Shown piece after piece: positions 62,290 through 64,000 of a DNA stretch of 64,000 bases. The notes beneath the pieces were generated by a model. The model had not been told where the DNA came from and searched no databases. It saw only the letters and a list, made by a program, of their open reading frames with translations. A program made the translations under genes and the position numbers. The stretch is from Antedon mediterranea (lineage: Eukaryota; Echinodermata; Crinoidea; Comatulida; Antedonidae): contig NC_092675.1 of NCBI RefSeq assembly GCF_964355755.1, positions 19,420,912 to 19,484,911 on the forward strand, given 5' to 3'. The first letter of the stretch is position 1. Each line of letters opens with the position of its first letter.

Positions 62290-64000
62290 GAGCCTAACAA
62301 TAATAAATATACCATAGAAATATCTTTGATTTAGTGCCTATTCTTGCGGACTAGATGTTACACTCTCAATAACATGATCCTCCCCTACCGCGAGAGTCAT
62401 AAATAAACCAAATACAAGTAATGTAATAATAGGCAAGTAACATTTTATTATTACAAGCTATTTTAAAATCTTGATTAAACAAAAAATAGTAAGCAAAGTG
62501 TCTATTAAAATTAAAAAGGAAGCTGAAAAAAAGTTGTTATTCTATGTTGGTTTGTTGGTATATTTTATCGGATCTACGGCACGTGGTTAAAGCGGAGTTA
62601 TAATGATGTTAGTAAAAAAAATAGTAGTTCCATGTGTGTCTTGGAGTTGGTGGGGCTGCTTTTCTTTTAATTCTGCTCGCAGCATTTGAAAGAAAAACCT
62701 CCATCTGTTTTCCGGCTTCCATTTTTACTGTTGTATTGATGTACTACTTTCCCCTCTTCACTTTTATGTTGTCATCCTTGTGGAAGTGTTTCACTGTAGC
62801 TGCAACAGCAAAATAAATAATATATTATAGGCCTATTTCATTTTATTAAAAAATCAGTTATTGCACTACCCAATTTGAGAAATATGTGCCACCCCCTTTC
62901 AAAAGCAAATCTAATTCGCCGAGATCCGGGCCACTCACAGGACTAAAGCATTTCTAGCTTTAATTGTGTACAGTACTGTACACTTATATCTTGAGTGAGA
63001 TCTGGGTGCAGCACAGCATCATAAGAATTGGGCTACAGATTTTACTCAACATCTGCATAGGCCTATACATAGTTCAATATGTAGTACCTAGTAAAAGGAT
63101 TTAAAACTATTTTAAAATTATTTTATGAAAAACTACAGAGTTTGGTCAGTAATATGTTTAAAATTTAAACATTTTTTAACGGATTTAAAGTTAATAGTTA
63201 TAGATTCCAACAACATTATACGTTGAAAATAGATAATTTAATCTCGTATTTATAATACGCATTGTGCTACAGTACTTTTTTTTTAAAGGTTATGTATGGC
63301 CTATAAATAGTTCAATATGTAGTACTGTACTTAGATAAATAATGCATACACAATCACTATATAAAGTCTCAAATTATAAATGGATATAAATAATATTACT
63401 GTAACAGTGTAATAATTATTGCACAACATAATTATTATCAAGTCAATGAGTAAAGCACTAAATACCAACCTTTTATTTCTGAAATCATTGATCATCCCAT
63501 ATTAGATATTATCTCAATGGTCATCTGTATACTGTATTTAGATGCACATCATGTCACATCACCTTCACCTCAGTGAAAGCTAGGGCAAATCGGACCACTG
63601 GACAGCAACACTTGTTTATACTGTAGTAACTCCCGTTAGAAATCCCATTAGAACAATTATAAATTCCACAATATACCAACTCAGTGAAAAGTTAATAGAT
63701 TATCATTATTCTCTCCAGTCTTCGGACAAGCAAAATTAGTTCAATTCAATAAAGCTCATATACATTCAACAGTATTATTACTTCTTTTAATGTAAAACAA
63801 CCGTCAACGTATATCAGAAGATATTACAGTTTACTGTATTAAAACAGTTATTATTCCATTGCTGTCTTTTCTAGCTAATGGCTTGTTATGGCCTACTTAG
63901 CTACTTACTAGGCTATAGGCCTACATCTGAAAAAAAGAAAGTGAGTGAGTGTATTGTATAGCTGTGATACCTAGCATGTGTTTATAGGAGCTGCAGACAG
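62290..64000. other. No gene confirmed; AT-rich to the window end
   Basis: The minus strand at 62,620-62,800 has a short coding-like piece (MEAGKQMEVFLSNAASRIKR) after a TTGCTGTTGCAG word, with a stop before it; too little to call. TAGGCCTA-type words recur at 62,826, 63,056 and 63,916. Confidence 0.35.

Noticed and set aside
62634-62816. 60-codon hydrophobic plus ORF
   Set aside because: No signal or domain; the opposite strand is slightly more coding-like, but neither is supported.

Overview
The window is eukaryotic nuclear DNA, most likely from a marine invertebrate animal, possibly an echinoderm or another invertebrate deuterostome. This is inferred from AT-rich sequence, spliced genes with GT/AG introns, a single-exon rhodopsin-class GPCR, CR1-like LINEs, many small inverted-repeat transposons and the palindrome TAGGCCTA scattered throughout. 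Species cannot be read from the sequence. Real protein-coding content is low; most long ORFs are retrotransposon remnants or shadows of repeats.

Left part (1-7,300): small MITEs, a 5'-truncated CR1-like reverse transcriptase (minus), about 1.1 kb built almost only of CTAG/AGGCCT words, and a protein-kinase-like reading frame whose catalytic motifs are intact but which is broken by frameshifts.

Centre-left (7,627-18,718): the most striking region. A small two-exon plus-strand gene (112 aa, Ser-rich with a helical centre) has a 10.75-kb intron. That intron is almost filled by a tandem array of about 59 tRNA-Glu(UUC) genes and pseudogenes, all on the minus strand, with a period of about 180 bp. 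Thirty-two copies are identical over 72 nt. The array carries a 2,334-bp higher-order duplication, three copies that lost the T arm, and two copies whose anticodon reads UUU.

Middle (19-36 kb): a 15-16-bp minisatellite; two minus-strand exons, joined in phase 0, of a LURAP1/FAM89-like leucine-rich adaptor gene whose 5' exons are not found; tRNA-derived SINEs; family A MITEs including one nested inside another with a TTA target duplication; a 90-bp tandem repeat; and the first of two related elements with a GC hairpin head.

Right part (36-64 kb): family B MITEs, a CR1-like reverse transcriptase with an intact partial ORF and octamer tail, a 494-bp fold-back element built from 14-bp units, a 15-bp minisatellite, an orphan class A GPCR, an L1-like relic, a second hairpin-headed element lying between duplicated blocks, a LINE C-terminal relic, a decayed copy of an unnamed multi-copy invertebrate protein family with nuclease-like acidic motifs (59.7-61.3 kb), and a 120-bp GATATC-rich tandem repeat.

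The three host genes (split small gene, LURAP1-like, GPCR) show no functional link; each sits in repeat-rich DNA. No CRISPR array, operon, rRNA or prokaryotic feature was seen.
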